A DNA stretch of 64,000 nt from Leptodontidium sp. MPI-SDFR-AT-0119 (GCA_020726505.1 JAHLEZ010000020.1:1178001-1242000); one strand, 5' to 3'. Numbered from the stretch's first letter, positions 18,095-28,595 are shown. Made by a program: numbers and translations. Notes: generated from the sequence alone by a model not told the origin.

Positions 18095-20727
18095 TCAAGT
18101 ACGGGATCTCAGGCCAAGCTTCTGCAACAACTTATGCCGTTTTGAATTTGTGGAAGGCCTGTCCGTAACATCCAAAGCACATAATATGTTCCGCACAGTC
18201 TCGGATTCAGCATGATCAAGGCCGAAGACTTGCTCATACCCGCGCAACGCCTTTAAAAACATAGTCCTAGCTGTCCCTGAATCAGCTTGATGTTCGAAGA
18301 GAAGACCTAGATTGAAGGTAGTGTTTAGTGCTGGAACGTAAGTAGAGATAGCTGGACCGATTGCCTTCTCGTAGCCTTGCACGCCCGCTGGTACATCTGC
18401 TCAGCCTCGACCAGCTTGCCCTGGTTCTTGTAGAGGTTCCCCAGGTTGTTGACCGTGTCGAGCGTCGACGTGTGCTCCGGGCCCCATGCCTTCTCGTAGC
18501 CTTGCAGCGCCCGCTGGTACATCCGTTCGGCCTCGACTAGCTTGCCCTGGTCAGCGTAGAGGAGACCCAGGTTGTGGCAATCATCTGCTAGCTCATCGTC
18601 TCTTACTAAGCTCTTTGAAAACATATGTGAGCATCTCGCTGCATGCTGGAGAAGTCGACGTTGCATCGTCCATGGCCGACTATCCTTCTCTCCAGGGACA
18701 TGTGCTGCGACGAACTTCACAGCTAGCCTAGCTAGATCGTAATCCCATTTTTGGTTCAGAGCATGAATGGTCCAGGAATGAACACATCCATGGATGCTAT
18801 CCCCTTTAGACTCGGTCGATTCTTGTGAAGACGTTGCTACCTCCACTAGCCCATGGTTACTCAAGACCCGCACCGCACCGTCGAAGCCCAACTCGTCTTT
18901 AGTGAGCTCTCGTAGCCATTCAGGGCTGTCAGATTCGCTATGTTGAAGAAGCTCGAACCAAAGATCCTGGTTGTCAAAATACGCCCATAGGCGAAGAAGG
19001 TTCGTTGAGAGGGGGTTCCGCTGTTTGATATTGTCAAAAGAGATTTGCCATGTTGAGTACAGGGTCCGGTCTTCGTACGAGCTCAGCTCAGGGCTTGTCT
19101 CCTTAAGCCTTGCCCATGACTCCTTGTACAGACGAAGATAGTCTGAGAAACTCCTCGCTGTTTGATCAAGATATGCTCCAGCAGTGGCTAATGCGAGGGG
19201 AAGTCCATCTAACTCCTCTGCAAGCTTCATAGCATCAGGATCTAGTGTTAAGGTTAGAGAAGTAGCTTCAAACCAGAACGTCCTTACCCATTACTAGCCC
19301 TTCTCGTCTCGACACGTTCAACAAAATCTCCAGGCTATCACGCATATTGCCAAGCTTCTGAATCTGGATACATTGACCAATTCTGACCTCTGCTGACCGC
19401 GTCGTGATGATGATTGACCCTTGATATGATTTGGGAAGGAACTTTCTGATATCCACTGCTGTGGGATCCGACTTACCAGGTAGTTTGGGGTTGTCGTAAT
19501 TGTCGTAGATCATTAGCCATCTTGTGTTGTTAGGTAGGCTTAGCCACGACTGGACAGACTCAACTGCTTCATAAAGGTTTTGATTCGCCTCTGGGTTGCT
19601 GACGCGGATAGCTGATGGGTGTTCTCTTGATATCTGCTTAGATAGCTTAACAAAGCTCTGCTTCAGAGAATCCTCGTCTTTGATATTCAACCACAATATT
19701 GCTGAATAATTATTCTTGTGCCGCTTCGCATATGCAATACTAAGCTGTGTCTTGCCGATTCCGCCGAGACCGTGAAGAACGACTGCTCGACGGGAGCCAT
19801 CACCACTGAGTGCCTGATGTATTTTCGATAGCTCATCCTCCCTGGCCACGAAGTGGTCGATGTCGACCACGTCAGAGAGGCTGAAAGTGACTGAGAAGTC
19901 CTCACGCTTCTGGCCTGATCTGGTCAGCAGCTTCGCAATACCTAGATGTATTCTTTATGCGTGTTCATAATAGGAGGGTAAAACTTACCTTTTGAAGCCT
20001 TATCAACCTCCTCTCGAAGTCGATCCATTGCCTTATCCTTTCCCTCGCTGTAGATGAGCAGCATATTAACGTCAAAGATGCCTAGTAGCGAGTATGCCTT
20101 GTCTTCCTGGCAAAAGGTCTCACGACTTGCTGCCCACGACAATCGCTCAGCAACGCTGAAGTCAGACAAAGGGCTCCCTCGAAGGGCCTTGGCTGGAATG
20201 CTTGTTACCTCGCAGATGTGTCGTTCTAAGGAGGCCTTACTGCCTAGTAGCTCCCCCTCTTTGCTGAAGAAGTCGACTGATGCCGGCGCAATAAGCTCTT
20301 GCAGAGTCCAGCCTCGTCTGAACCATTCGCTTTTCCGAAATATTAATACCCAGTCCTCGTTGGACCTACCAGCCGAATTAATTCGAGGCCGCGAAACATC
20401 TGGCAGATAGACGTAGCACTTGGTCGCATCCCGGTACCAGCGAAACATTGAGTTGATTGCTTCCTGAAGCTCGACAGCATTAGATTTATCGATACAGCAG
20501 GTGTCCACCCAAAAGTATTGCAGGCCATCACGCCTTGCCTGCTCTCCGCAGAACTGTATCTTGCCGTAGCCAGCCTTGCCTCTGCTCGTGCCGTCTGTCA
20601 GATCCTTGAAAGTGACCTCCTCTGCTCCCCATCTGTGCGAAAGTATAGCATACTTCTTGGGTATATCGCCTTCAAAGAACTCGATCAGGGTAAAGTCGCC
20701 GTCTTTATTGTACTGCAGCAGACGCAT
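18095..20727 (-). pseudogene. HET/NB-ARC/TPR (NLR-type) gene with one frameshift in the TPR tail
   Basis: Exon 1 (20727-19989) encodes a HET domain: start MRLLQYN, YAILSHRWG, YFWVDTCCIDKSN, EAINSMFRWYRDA, WFRRGWTLQELIAP, YSLLGIFDV. Exon 2 (19941-19288) encodes NB-ARC with P-loop GLGGIGKT, Walker-B-like WLMIYDNYD and sensor IIITTRS. Exon 3 (19241-18095) holds DGLPLALATAGAYL, an ARC/helical region and TPRs (CHNLGLLYADQGKLVEAERM, TVNNLGNLYKNQGKLVEAEQ). Introns are 19942-19988 (47 nt, GTAAGT...CTAG) and 19242-19287 (46 nt, GTAAGG...CTAG). In the second TPR, near 18385, cttgcacgcccgctgg replaces the cttgcagcgcccgctgg of the first. One lost base shifts the frame; the tail from 18382 is then in another frame. 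The protein would end about 80 residues early. By family, such proteins sense non-self and trigger cell death; that role is inferred. It is the only gene inside the inverted-repeat element. Confidence 0.85.
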
Positions 20728-21120
20728 TATTCGACTAGCTTCGAGGATCGCAGGAGGAAGGGTTCTCGGTAGTAGTTGAGCCGTCGAGTTGGCATGGATG
20801 CGAAGGGTGAAGAGTTCGTGTCAGGTTAAGGCTGGCGCACTCAGCTGAGTAGCAGCCTCGCGGCAATAGCATCATCGTACATCACTGGAAGCCCGCAGAC
20901 CGGCCCAGTCGCTCAGGCTCACTGTAGGAATACGGGACGTCATAAGTGGCAAAAGATATTCGAAGTCAATCTCGATTGATCATAATAAATTCATGCTGCT
21001 AAGAGGGAAGCTAAAGAAATCTGGGAATTGGGTGATAAGAAAAGAAATTCAGGACCCAGTCTACCTTGGATCATCCATCTGTTGTCGATTTCTAGCCTTG
21101 AGTCTTAGGCTGACATTTAT
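20728..21120. promoter_or_regulatory. Upstream region of the HET/NB-ARC gene
   Basis: About 390 bp between the HET start codon and the right inverted repeat; presumably the promoter. I see no defined element beyond A/T-rich stretches. No gene. Confidence 0.35.
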
Positions 21121-21241
21121 CAAGTAAGCTACGGCGAAACTGCGGCGAAATTACCAAAGCTTTGCGGGAAGTGCGGGGTCAGATCCGCATAACCGAAAAA
21201 TCGTTAGTTCCGTCGATCAGAAGTACCGAACCGCATGGCGG
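21120..21241 (-). repeat. Right long inverted repeat, inner part
   Basis: Inverted counterpart of 17405-17520. It shares gttagttccgtcgatcagaa, then gtaccga(a/t)ccgc(a/g)tggcgg, and further in aaactgcggcgaaa. It is separated from the outer part of the arm by the hAT insertion. Confidence 0.72.
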
Positions 21242-21248
21242 GCCGGGC

Positions 21249-24200
21249 TAGGTCTGCACAATGAAACTATGAAAGCGGCTTCTTGATTTCAACGTTCAAT
21301 TCATATAAAAAAGAGCTTTCATACTTCAATTTCAAATAGAATAGAGCTTTCTTTGAAACTTTCATGAAAATTCAGTTTCAGGGGCAATTTTTGACTAAGG
21401 CCAGGGCTCGGTTCAGCTGACAGACCGGGCGCAATAATCCCCACACTAGAAAATCCTTTAATAATTCTCTTTTCAACAAAATCAACTGCTTTAAGCACGG
21501 GAATTATTAATTAAGGTACGGCGAATCGAATGCACCTATTTTCATGTTATTTGTGATATTTGTTATAAAGTTATACTGATTTCTCTACTAGCGTCGTTTT
21601 TTCGGATCGTACTATGCAACGCGCCCACGGTCAACGCATCGGCCGATCCCCTATTAGAAAACCATCTCCTCTTGCTACTAGAGCATCCCCACGCCGGCGA
21701 CAATCTAGTCTACTTGGTTATGGCATAGAAGTAGTGGAAGAGACTATTGCGAACCCCCCACGACCTCCACGGACCCCGTCAGCCCTTCGCAGGGTACAGC
21801 TTAATAATAGAGTGGACACACCGATGAGGGATGCTTCAAATGTATCCGGATCAGCCAGCTAGCCTATATTTGTACTGGATTCTCAAGATACACCTGATCC
21901 GGATCCTGAATCGCCATCCCACGGCCGTGGACGTCCTCGCCATGCCATTCCGACGACTGTGGTACGAAAGCCTGTCAAATCAACATCGGCTCGGCGTACG
22001 CCTATCGAGCGGAGTTGGACTCTTTTTTACTTTGATATTCAAGAGCTCTCTTTTACGTGGTTTAAGAAGTATTCCAAAGGCCACCAAGAGATCTACGATA
22101 GGTTATGGGTATACAAGTACTGTACCTTTGAGTCCAAGGATTCACAAAGACATGGCAACACTTCTTCGACAGGAGCTCACTTATTTAGGGAGCATGGCAT
22201 GACCTCTGCTATGCATAAAGCCGGAGATATTCGTATCAAAAACAATAGTAAAGGAGGCGGCGGCGGAGATGGTGATATCCTTTAGTTCATGCAGGAACGA
22301 GCCCCTAGTACTAGTCCGGAAGAAGCTTGCCTGCGATTTGTTGTACAAACTAACCAGCCTTTCTCTCTAATGGACACTATATTGTGGTAAGGCCTTTGGA
22401 AATCTGTGGACAAGAAGGTGCCTTTCCAGAATCGCATGACCTTTGAACGATTTGCTGAGCTACGGTTTAATTAAGTGCGTGCTAAGCAAGCTTAACTCTT
22501 CGACGAGACCTGTGATACTTGTGCTATTACAATTGATGGATGGGCGTCCAGAAACCACAAGAATATCGTTGCCGCCGACGCGCATTGGATTGGGAAGAGA
22601 GACTGGCTCTGATATACTGCCAACGTTGAGTTTACAGAGGCAGTTTACGGCAAATCTGGGGAAGGGATGTCAGAAGTGTTTCACGCCTCTTTTGGCCCTG
22701 ATATCGACGAGACAGAGGTTATTGAGACAGAGAATGGCGCCGTGGAAGAGATTACTAAATACGTTGGTTTGAATATAGCTCATAAGGTGTACGCGTTTGT
22801 GGGGGACGGAGCAACTAATAATGATACCATGGCCGATCACTACTTACAAAGACTTTTACAGAAGTATGACAACGATTCTCAACTCAATCTCGGCCTTCCA
22901 CAGTGTTATTTTCGCGGTAGGGATAGTCGAATCTATTGTCAGGCTCACGTCAATGATCTGGTTGTCAAGTCAATATACACATCTTTGAGATCTGGGTCCT
23001 GAGAAGAGGCAGATGCTATTGTTGATGACGTTTTAAATGGTGACGGCGTTTTCCCTCCTTATGTTGCTACTCTCAGTTGTATTATGAAAGTCCGGTCCTT
23101 TATTTTATGGGTTATGAAGAGTGAAGAGCGCCGCAAATGGTGGACGGACCTTTGCCCTGTCTTTCTACCTCTTGACGTTGATACTCGATGGAACTCTTTA
23201 TATTTGATGATGAAAACAGCACGCGCGTAAAAGGCAAAGATGGTACGGTACGCACAATTCCACCCTGCTTGTAAACACCTTATACCTTTGGAGTCAGATT
23301 AGGTGCTCGCCGAGTAAGTGGAACGTACCCTTTGGCCATTTTACGAGCGCACGCTAGTAGTCTCAAAGATGCGGCCAAACCTTGATGGCTACATTGGCCG
23401 TATGTGGAATATGGCAGATCTTTTAGACGAGGTTTCTAGTGGAGATGGAGATTTTGGTGATGTGGGAGAAGATCTCCGTGTGGCCTTTGATTTAGTAAAA
23501 GAGACGTTGAAGAAGTGGACAGATTAGATGTTCTAGTGCGAGCTCTACTTCGCCGCTCACGTTCTTAATCCTCGATATAAATTCTCCCTAATTCGAGCAC
23601 AATACGGCGATGAGGCAGAAGAGTTAATTGAGCGTATTAAGCTCTTTTTTTCGAACCAGTACCCCCAGACGGAGCGTCTTGTAGTAGTTGATATGCCTGA
23701 AGAAGAGCGACCACCGCATATCGACGTTCACGAATGGCGACTACTTCAGCGTGCTAGAGAGCTGAATCTCCCCCAAAACCAGCCTGAAGGCCTCTCTGAT
23801 TTTGATCGATATTTCAACGACCCCGTAGTTATAGATTACGATACTTCTATAGAGGATTACAACCTCTATTGGTGGAAATCCATGGAGTTTACCTATCCTA
23901 CTGTCGCCAGAGCCGCACGAGACTTGCTAGCTATTCCGAGCTCCGAAGTCGATATTGAAAGGTTATTCTCTGAAGGTCGAGATCTAATAGGCCTTCGCCG
24001 CATGAGCATGGACGCCGAAACAATGCGTATTCTACGGTTATTAAAGAGTCACTTTGACGCTCAAGATTAAGTTGTCAAGAGGAAAGCGAGGGAGCAATTA
24101 GAGGAACATCAACGACTCAAGGGAATCAGGAAAGTGGCCAATCAGGAGGCTTAGAATCGGAATGGTCAGCTAGAATAGTCTTGGAAAGTGGAGGAGTTAA

Positions 24201-24413
24201 TCTAGTTGTGTTGGAAATTTACATGCCTTATTTGAGAAGTGGACATTTGACATAGTATCCTACCCCCTTATCCCTACCAAATCCCCATATAAATTGACTC
24301 AATTTCATGAAACGGACCCTCAGTTTCATGATTCAATTCAAACCCCCTAGATTCGTACAAAACTCTGAATAATTCATGAAAGTGGGGTTTCACAGTTTCA
24401 TTGTGCACACCTA
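21249..24413 (+). mobile_element. hAT-family DNA transposon, RIP-damaged
   Basis: The ends are inverted: left TAGGTCTGCACAATGAAAC at 21249, and the right end read in reverse is TAGGTGTGCACAATGAAAC from 24413. The TAGG(N)TG start is typical of hAT elements. atggcgg occurs at 21235-21241 and at 24414-24420 and is the likely target duplication, although seven extra bases lie between the left copy and TAGG. The insertion splits the right inverted-repeat arm. Subterminal zones are rich in ttcatgaaa/tttcatgaaa motifs. The internal transposase gene is dead (separate entry). Confidence 0.85.
21614..24070 (+). pseudogene. hAT transposase, single frame with about 12 nonsense codons
   Basis: From ATG 21614 to TAA 24068-24070 one reading frame carries continuous hAT homology with no indel. 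Motifs include an N-terminal BED-like region (SFTWFKKYSKG), ITIDGWASRNHKN, YAFVGDGATNND, LDVDTRWNSLYLMM, YFAAHVLNPRYKF and the C-terminal dimerisation block (YPTVARAARDLLAIPSSEVD, ERLFSEGRDL). Internal stops start at 21860 TAG, 22283 TAG, 22388 TAA, 22472 TAA, 22493 TAA, 22610 TGA, 23000 TGA, 23228 TAA, 23300 TAG, 23315 TAA, 23525 TAG and 23534 TAG. All can arise by C-to-T from CAG, CAA or CGA, as RIP produces. The copy cannot make active transposase. Confidence 0.88.
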
Positions 24414-24791
24414 ATGGCGGCTCTGCAACTGTTTGCGCGCTACAGCAGCCACAAAGCTTATGAGGGTCTCGGACAAACAAATATGGATCTGAAGCTCAGA
24501 TAAGAACTTTTAAGATGTGTAAGGGATAATAAGAGCTCGCTAGTATAGCTGTGGCAAAGGACTCGCAATAAAGTATAAATAGAGACTTCTCATAAGTCAG
24601 GCGAAAGGGCGACGATGCGAATATAAAAATTTCTTTAGAAGGGGTCAAATTGCTAATAAATAGCTATGTAATGCTTCTGATCTTTTATTTTTATAAACTC
24701 ATAAGTTGGTGTGGAGTTTGAGATGTTTAAAGTCAAAGTACCTATATCTTTTCTCGGCACGCAGGGGTTTTCGGCACGTAGGGAGGGACGT
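24414..24791 (-). repeat. Right long inverted repeat, outer part
   Basis: Inverted counterpart of 17425-17370 plus 9717-9377. It ends ...gggagggacgt at 24791, followed by TA. The block ctctgcaactgtttgcgcgc at 24421 corresponds to the inverse of 17387-17418 across the LINE-2 insertion site, which proves the arms were once continuous. Confidence 0.8.
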
Positions 24792-24793
24792 TA

Positions 24794-25238
24794 CTATCTC
24801 TGGAAATGTGCCTTATTACACTGGAGTCTATTGCGGTAATGTTTTGGATGTGGGCAGAAAGCCTTTCCCTTGACAAAGTTAGAAATATCAAGAGCAATTG
24901 AAAGACCGTACTAGTTTAATAAGTCGTCATTCTATCCAAGGCTACTATTGACTAACAATCTGCTGTAATTATTTGATGGGTTCTAGGCAGTGAAGTAGAT
25001 GTTTCCTTGGCTGGGCTGAAGTGGCCACATCCTCATAGTTCTACGGGCTTCTACAGGTTCCACGAGAGGTCCCTATGTTACAGGACCAAAACGCTCTCAT
25101 TACAGCTAGGGTTAGGATTTCAAAAGGAAAGAGAGATGACACAAGTTTGAGGCGATATTCAAAGTTTGATTATAAGAGATCGGACGCTTGAGACCTCTAG
25201 CTACGTCATAGTACTGTATCTAGATAGTATAATATATC
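24794..25238. other. Intergenic stretch
   Basis: I see no gene, repeat or structured element here. Confidence 0.4.
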
Positions 25239-25586
25239 CTAACTGCCCAGCGTTGGCCCATAATGAACCTGAAGGTGCTCAAGGGCAAGCGCCTCTATGA
25301 GATATTCTGGCTGACGACAAGATGTACATCGATACACGATATTCCCATTTCCATCTTTTCTTTGTTGAATTCCATGATCCGGGGTATGAAAAGTCCATTT
25401 AAATCTTCTTTCCTGTGCAGGCCTTGTACCGGGTTTTGGTGTATATTTTGTTCGAATTTCCTCATTGACATGGAGTATTCTTTTAAGCCATTCGAGGCAA
25501 TCTGAATAGCAGGAGACAACAGGAATACAGCACGAGGGGATGTAACAGGGGCAGCAGCATGGCACTACCTCCGTACAGCAGGCCAT
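25239..25586 (-). CDS. Hypothetical small Cys-rich protein
   Basis: 115 codons from ATG at 25586. The first 30 residues contain ten Cys in clusters (ACC, PCCCPCY, SCC, SCYSDC), followed by a charged region and CTSCRQPEYLIEALALEHLQ. I do not recognise the family. It could be a genuine small protein with a palmitoylated or metal-binding N-terminus, or a chance frame. No intron or secretion signal is evident. Confidence is low because the only support is the open frame and the unusual composition. Confidence 0.35.
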   Translation of the reverse strand: MACCTEVVPCCCPCYIPSCCIPVVSCYSDCLEWLKRILHVNEEIRTKYTPKPGTRPAQERRFKWTFHTPDHGIQQRKDGNGNIVYRCTSCRQPEYLIEALALEHLQVHYGPTLGS

Positions 25587-26251
25587 TATCTTTGAGTTTC
25601 AATATCTCAGTCGAAATATATCAAAAAATACAATTTGACCTTTACTGTTTGGAACTTCGGGTGATTTCGAGCTTATAGTACTTCCACTGCTCTGCATGGA
25701 AGACCAGAACTGGCTCCGCTCTGTTTGATGACCATTGGCGGTACTTTTGCAGGATAGCCGGGCATGGGTGCACAGCCACAAGTGTCTGACAGCTTGGAGG
25801 AACAACTCAACGAGATAAAAGCTACCTCAGACCGCAGGACAGAAGGTTCTAACAACAAAAGCCATCATCAAGGATAGTCTGACAGCTATATTTCTTACCA
25901 ACAGGGAGGTGATGAGAGTTGCGGAACGGAACTGTGGATGATGATTGTTAGGCTATATTATACAGAAGACGCACGAATGGAGCTCTCTATCTTGAAGCTG
26001 CCACCCTTGGCTATTGCCGCCTAGGGGATCCCGTTCTTGCTCCATCAGTTTGATATCCACATTTAAAACTATGTCTCCTACACGTCTGTGGGTGCAAGTA
26101 CGTCCGCGCAACGGCCTTTTCTGGCTGCTTAATCACAGTTACCATTTTGAAAATTGTACTTTAGAAGGGAGACCCACAGGGAACTTAATGCCAATACCTG
26201 CTTCTGGTATTCGAGTTCTTCGTCACCTCCTCAAAGATATTCAAAATGCAC
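25587..26251. other. Intergenic region upstream of the GH64 gene
   Basis: No gene is recognised. The right-hand part should contain the promoter of the plus-strand glucanase gene. Confidence 0.4.
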
Positions 26252-27632
26252 ATGATTAAAGTTGCAGCAATATTATTTGTAGGAATAGCCTCCTCTTTTG
26301 GTCAACTCGATGCAGCCCAAGAGTTCGAGAAACGAGAAGCGACAATTGTGGACAAATTCAACTATCCAGTTTCTGTAGGTACGGGGTCGCTTAGCGCCAT
26401 GTTATCAGGTGGAATATATCGAGAACGGTATAAAAAAAGGTACTTTCTAAAGGCGTTTGGGAAAGACATACTAGCTAAAATCAACAGTCTGAATGTAGCT
26501 GCTGACAATGAAATCCTCTCAATATCTTTATACAATAACCTGGCAAATGGGGTATATGCCTATGTTGTCGGAAAAGATGTCAACAACCGAGTCGTTATTC
26601 TACAACCAGATGGCACTTTCTATCACCCGGACGCAAACGGTGCCACAGCTCCTGTTAAGGTTACGCAAGATGTTAAGCTTCCCCTAGGAGCACGAGGATC
26701 TACGTTTTCCATCAATATATCTGCTTATCTCTCATCTGCTCGTATCTATTTCGCCATAGGGGAGCTCCAGTTCTTCGTCGTCTCAGTTGGTGGGGGAACA
26801 ACCCTAATTGAACCTTCGGCTGTCAATCCCGCGGATGCTAGCGCAACCACAACCTGGGGTTTCGTCGAACTAACACACCTTCCAAGCGGCGTTTGGGCTA
26901 ATATAAGCTGTGTCGATTTCGTTGGCATACCTCTGGGCGTGAACCTCACTACTATAACCGGAATTGTTCAATCTACCACGGGGCTAACTGCAAATGCCGT
27001 CGCAAGTATTTGCGATGACTTGTACGAACAAGCTATGAAGGATGATCAGCCCTGGAATGAGCTCTGCCAGAGAAGTGATGCCGGAACTGCGATAAGGGTA
27101 CTTGCTCCAATCAACTATATCAACTTGAATCCCAATGCTTTTAGCTCTTATTGGACCGATTATATCAATCAAGTCTGGTTAGCTTATACCTCGACGCCAC
27201 TTACTATCGACACCCAACTAGCGGGCAAAGTTCAATGCCAAGTCTTGGGCGATGTCCTTACATGCGCCGGTGATAATCGCAGTTATGCAAAGCCCACAGC
27301 ATTTGATATTTTTGGCTGCAACACTGGGCCTTTCGAGATACTAGCTTCAGATAATGACATTCATCGGGCTATTGTACCGCGTCTTTGCGCTGCATTCAAC
27401 CGGTCTACGTTCCTAATTAATGGCGGGTAACGTCCAACCAAGCCTATCATCCAATTCTTACTATGGCACATCGCCAACAAACCACTTCAGCCGTATTGTA
27501 CACGAATATGAATCCGATGGCAAAGGGTATGCGTTTCCTTACGATGATGTGAACCCTTCCGGAGAGGATCAATCTGGTACAGTCTCCACTAGAGACCCAC
27601 TGGTTCTTGCTATCAGGGTCGGTGGTGTTTAA
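26252..27632 (+). pseudogene. GH64-type beta-1,3-glucanase, frameshifted near the C-terminus
   Basis: The main frame encodes about 392 residues with a secretion signal (MIKVAAILFVGIASSFGQ) followed by GH64/thaumatin-like blocks: FNYPVSVGTGSL-type start, SISLYNNL, GRVYFAIGELQFFV-like (ARIYFAIGELQFFVV), PSAVNPADASATTTWGFVEL, ISCVDFVGIPLGVNL and CAAFNRSTFLINGG. The frame closes at TAA 27428-27430. The expected C-terminal block (NVQPSLSSNSY, SPTNHFSRIVHEYESDGKGY, FPYDDVNPSGEDQSG) follows at once in another frame to 27632. One extra base near 27425-27428 explains this. GH64 enzymes are secreted and hydrolyse beta-1,3-glucan. Whether the shortened protein works is unknown; a sequencing error in the GGG run is possible. 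ATG 26246 is an alternative start two codons upstream. Confidence 0.8.
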
Positions 27633-28112
27633 AGTGTGGAACAATGCGCCGGTCAAAAGTGGTGCAGTTATCGAAGTGGCTCCTAGCCTAAGCGAAGTAC
27701 AGTAACTGCAAGAATGGCACCCCTTCAAAGCATGCAGTAGAGCAAGAACAGGAAGCAGAATTACATTTGTAAGGAGGGACATCTACAGTATCTTGAAAGC
27801 GTGTTATAGAAGCCCAAATGTGCCTTTTATTTCACAAAAAGAGAGTCTATAAGTTTGCTAAAATCAGAGTTGGCCGTAAGCAAGCCAGAAATGGCGACCT
27901 CCAGAAACGACTCTTTAGCAAACCCTCTGAACACCCTTAAGGGCCCAAAAGGCGCATCTTCCCAAATATGCAAATTGGTAGCAGACAGGGTTGGAGATTG
28001 CCTGGAATCAGCTACATTTGGCTCCAGTATACCGCCCAGAAAGTTTTGCGGCCATTGTGCCTTATAGTTCTATCCATTACAGTACAGTAACAATCATTTC
28101 GTCCCAAGCATC
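27633..28112. other. Intergenic stretch with one dispersed-repeat copy
   Basis: No gene is recognised. Positions 27700-27772 match 46907-46978 (listed separately). Confidence 0.45.
27700..27772 (+). repeat. Dispersed repeat, copy A of the second family
   Basis: Shares atggcaccccttcaaagcat, then (g/a)cagtagagcaagaaca, with 46907-46978. Most differences are C/T or G/A transitions (aactgcaag versus aattacaaa), as expected if one copy was RIP-mutated. Confidence 0.75.
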
Positions 28113-28595
28113 ATGGCCATCCTCGTTCATCTTAAATCGGAAGTCCTCTGTCTATCATGCCATCGACGGGTCCTCACGCCATGGAAGTCATATATGGTGT
28201 GTATCCATATCGTTGGGGTGTGGAAGTTCCTCCGCATCGGCGCTGGCGCCGATTCCGTGAAGGTCGCCTTTTGCACAGTCTGCCCTGCTTGCCCCGGTGG
28301 CAAGGCGATTGCAACCGGAGATTCATCAAGTGAAGATGTTGGCGAAGACGAATTTGACGAGGCTGAGGATAAGTTGTATAAGATACAGCTTTTGGCAGCA
28401 TCGAAACCCTTACGTAACACTATGACCGACATTAAGAAGGGGAATGATATTGTCATCATCGAAAGATTCGAAGTGGTGGAGAGGTGGTTGACAAAGGTGC
28501 GACCTCTACTTGAAGTTGGAAAGGACGTGAGATTTTTGTGTGATGATTTGCCTGGGGTATCTGCTGGGGGGAGAAATTCTGTCGTTCTGTCCTAA
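28113..28595 (+). CDS. Hypothetical protein, uncertain
   Basis: 160 codons from ATG. It contains CLSCHRR, CTVCPACPGG, an acidic stretch (DSSSEDVGEDEFDEAEDK) and a charged C-terminus. I recognise no family. It could be an exon of a larger gene or a chance frame; the acidic block following paired Cys is the only hint of real coding. Minus-strand frames overlap it. Confidence 0.3.
   Translation: MAILVHLKSEVLCLSCHRRVLTPWKSYMVCIHIVGVWKFLRIGAGADSVKVAFCTVCPACPGGKAIATGDSSSEDVGEDEFDEAEDKLYKIQLLAASKPLRNTMTDIKKGNDIVIIERFEVVERWLTKVRPLLEVGKDVRFLCDDLPGVSAGGRNSVVLS

Larger units (their letters stand above)
9377..24791. mobile_element. Candidate long-inverted-repeat element carrying a HET/NB-ARC gene (interrupted)
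   Basis: The sequence inward from 9377 (ACGTCCCTCCCTGCGTGCCG...) reappears inverted, ending at 24791, with TA just outside both ends (9375-9376 and 24792-24793). The left arm is 9377-9717 continued at 17370 to about 17520; the right arm is 24791-24414 continued at 21241 to about 21120. The arms stay alignable across the insertions. For example, cggtacttctgatcgacgga lies at about 17434-17453 and, inverted, near 21210-21229. Each arm is about 0.5 kb. Each outer end has a tandem pair of (c)ctgcgtgccgagaaa-like boxes. With LINE-1, LINE-2 and the hAT removed, an element of about 4.6 kb remains whose only gene is the HET/NB-ARC/TPR gene. No transposase lies inside, so mobility would need help in trans. 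TA flanks suggest Tc1/mariner/pogo-type machinery; that is inference. Confidence 0.65.

Noticed and set aside
21614..24070. Stop-codon reassignment or readthrough (TAA/TAG as Gln) in the hAT frame
   Set aside because: Host-type genes in the same window end at ordinary TAA/TAG/TGA, TGA is also among the internal stops, and RIP explains all of them more simply.
9377..24791. A Starship-type giant element
   Set aside because: No DUF3435 tyrosine recombinase (captain) is present, the ends are long inverted repeats with TA flanks, and the size is explained by later nested insertions.
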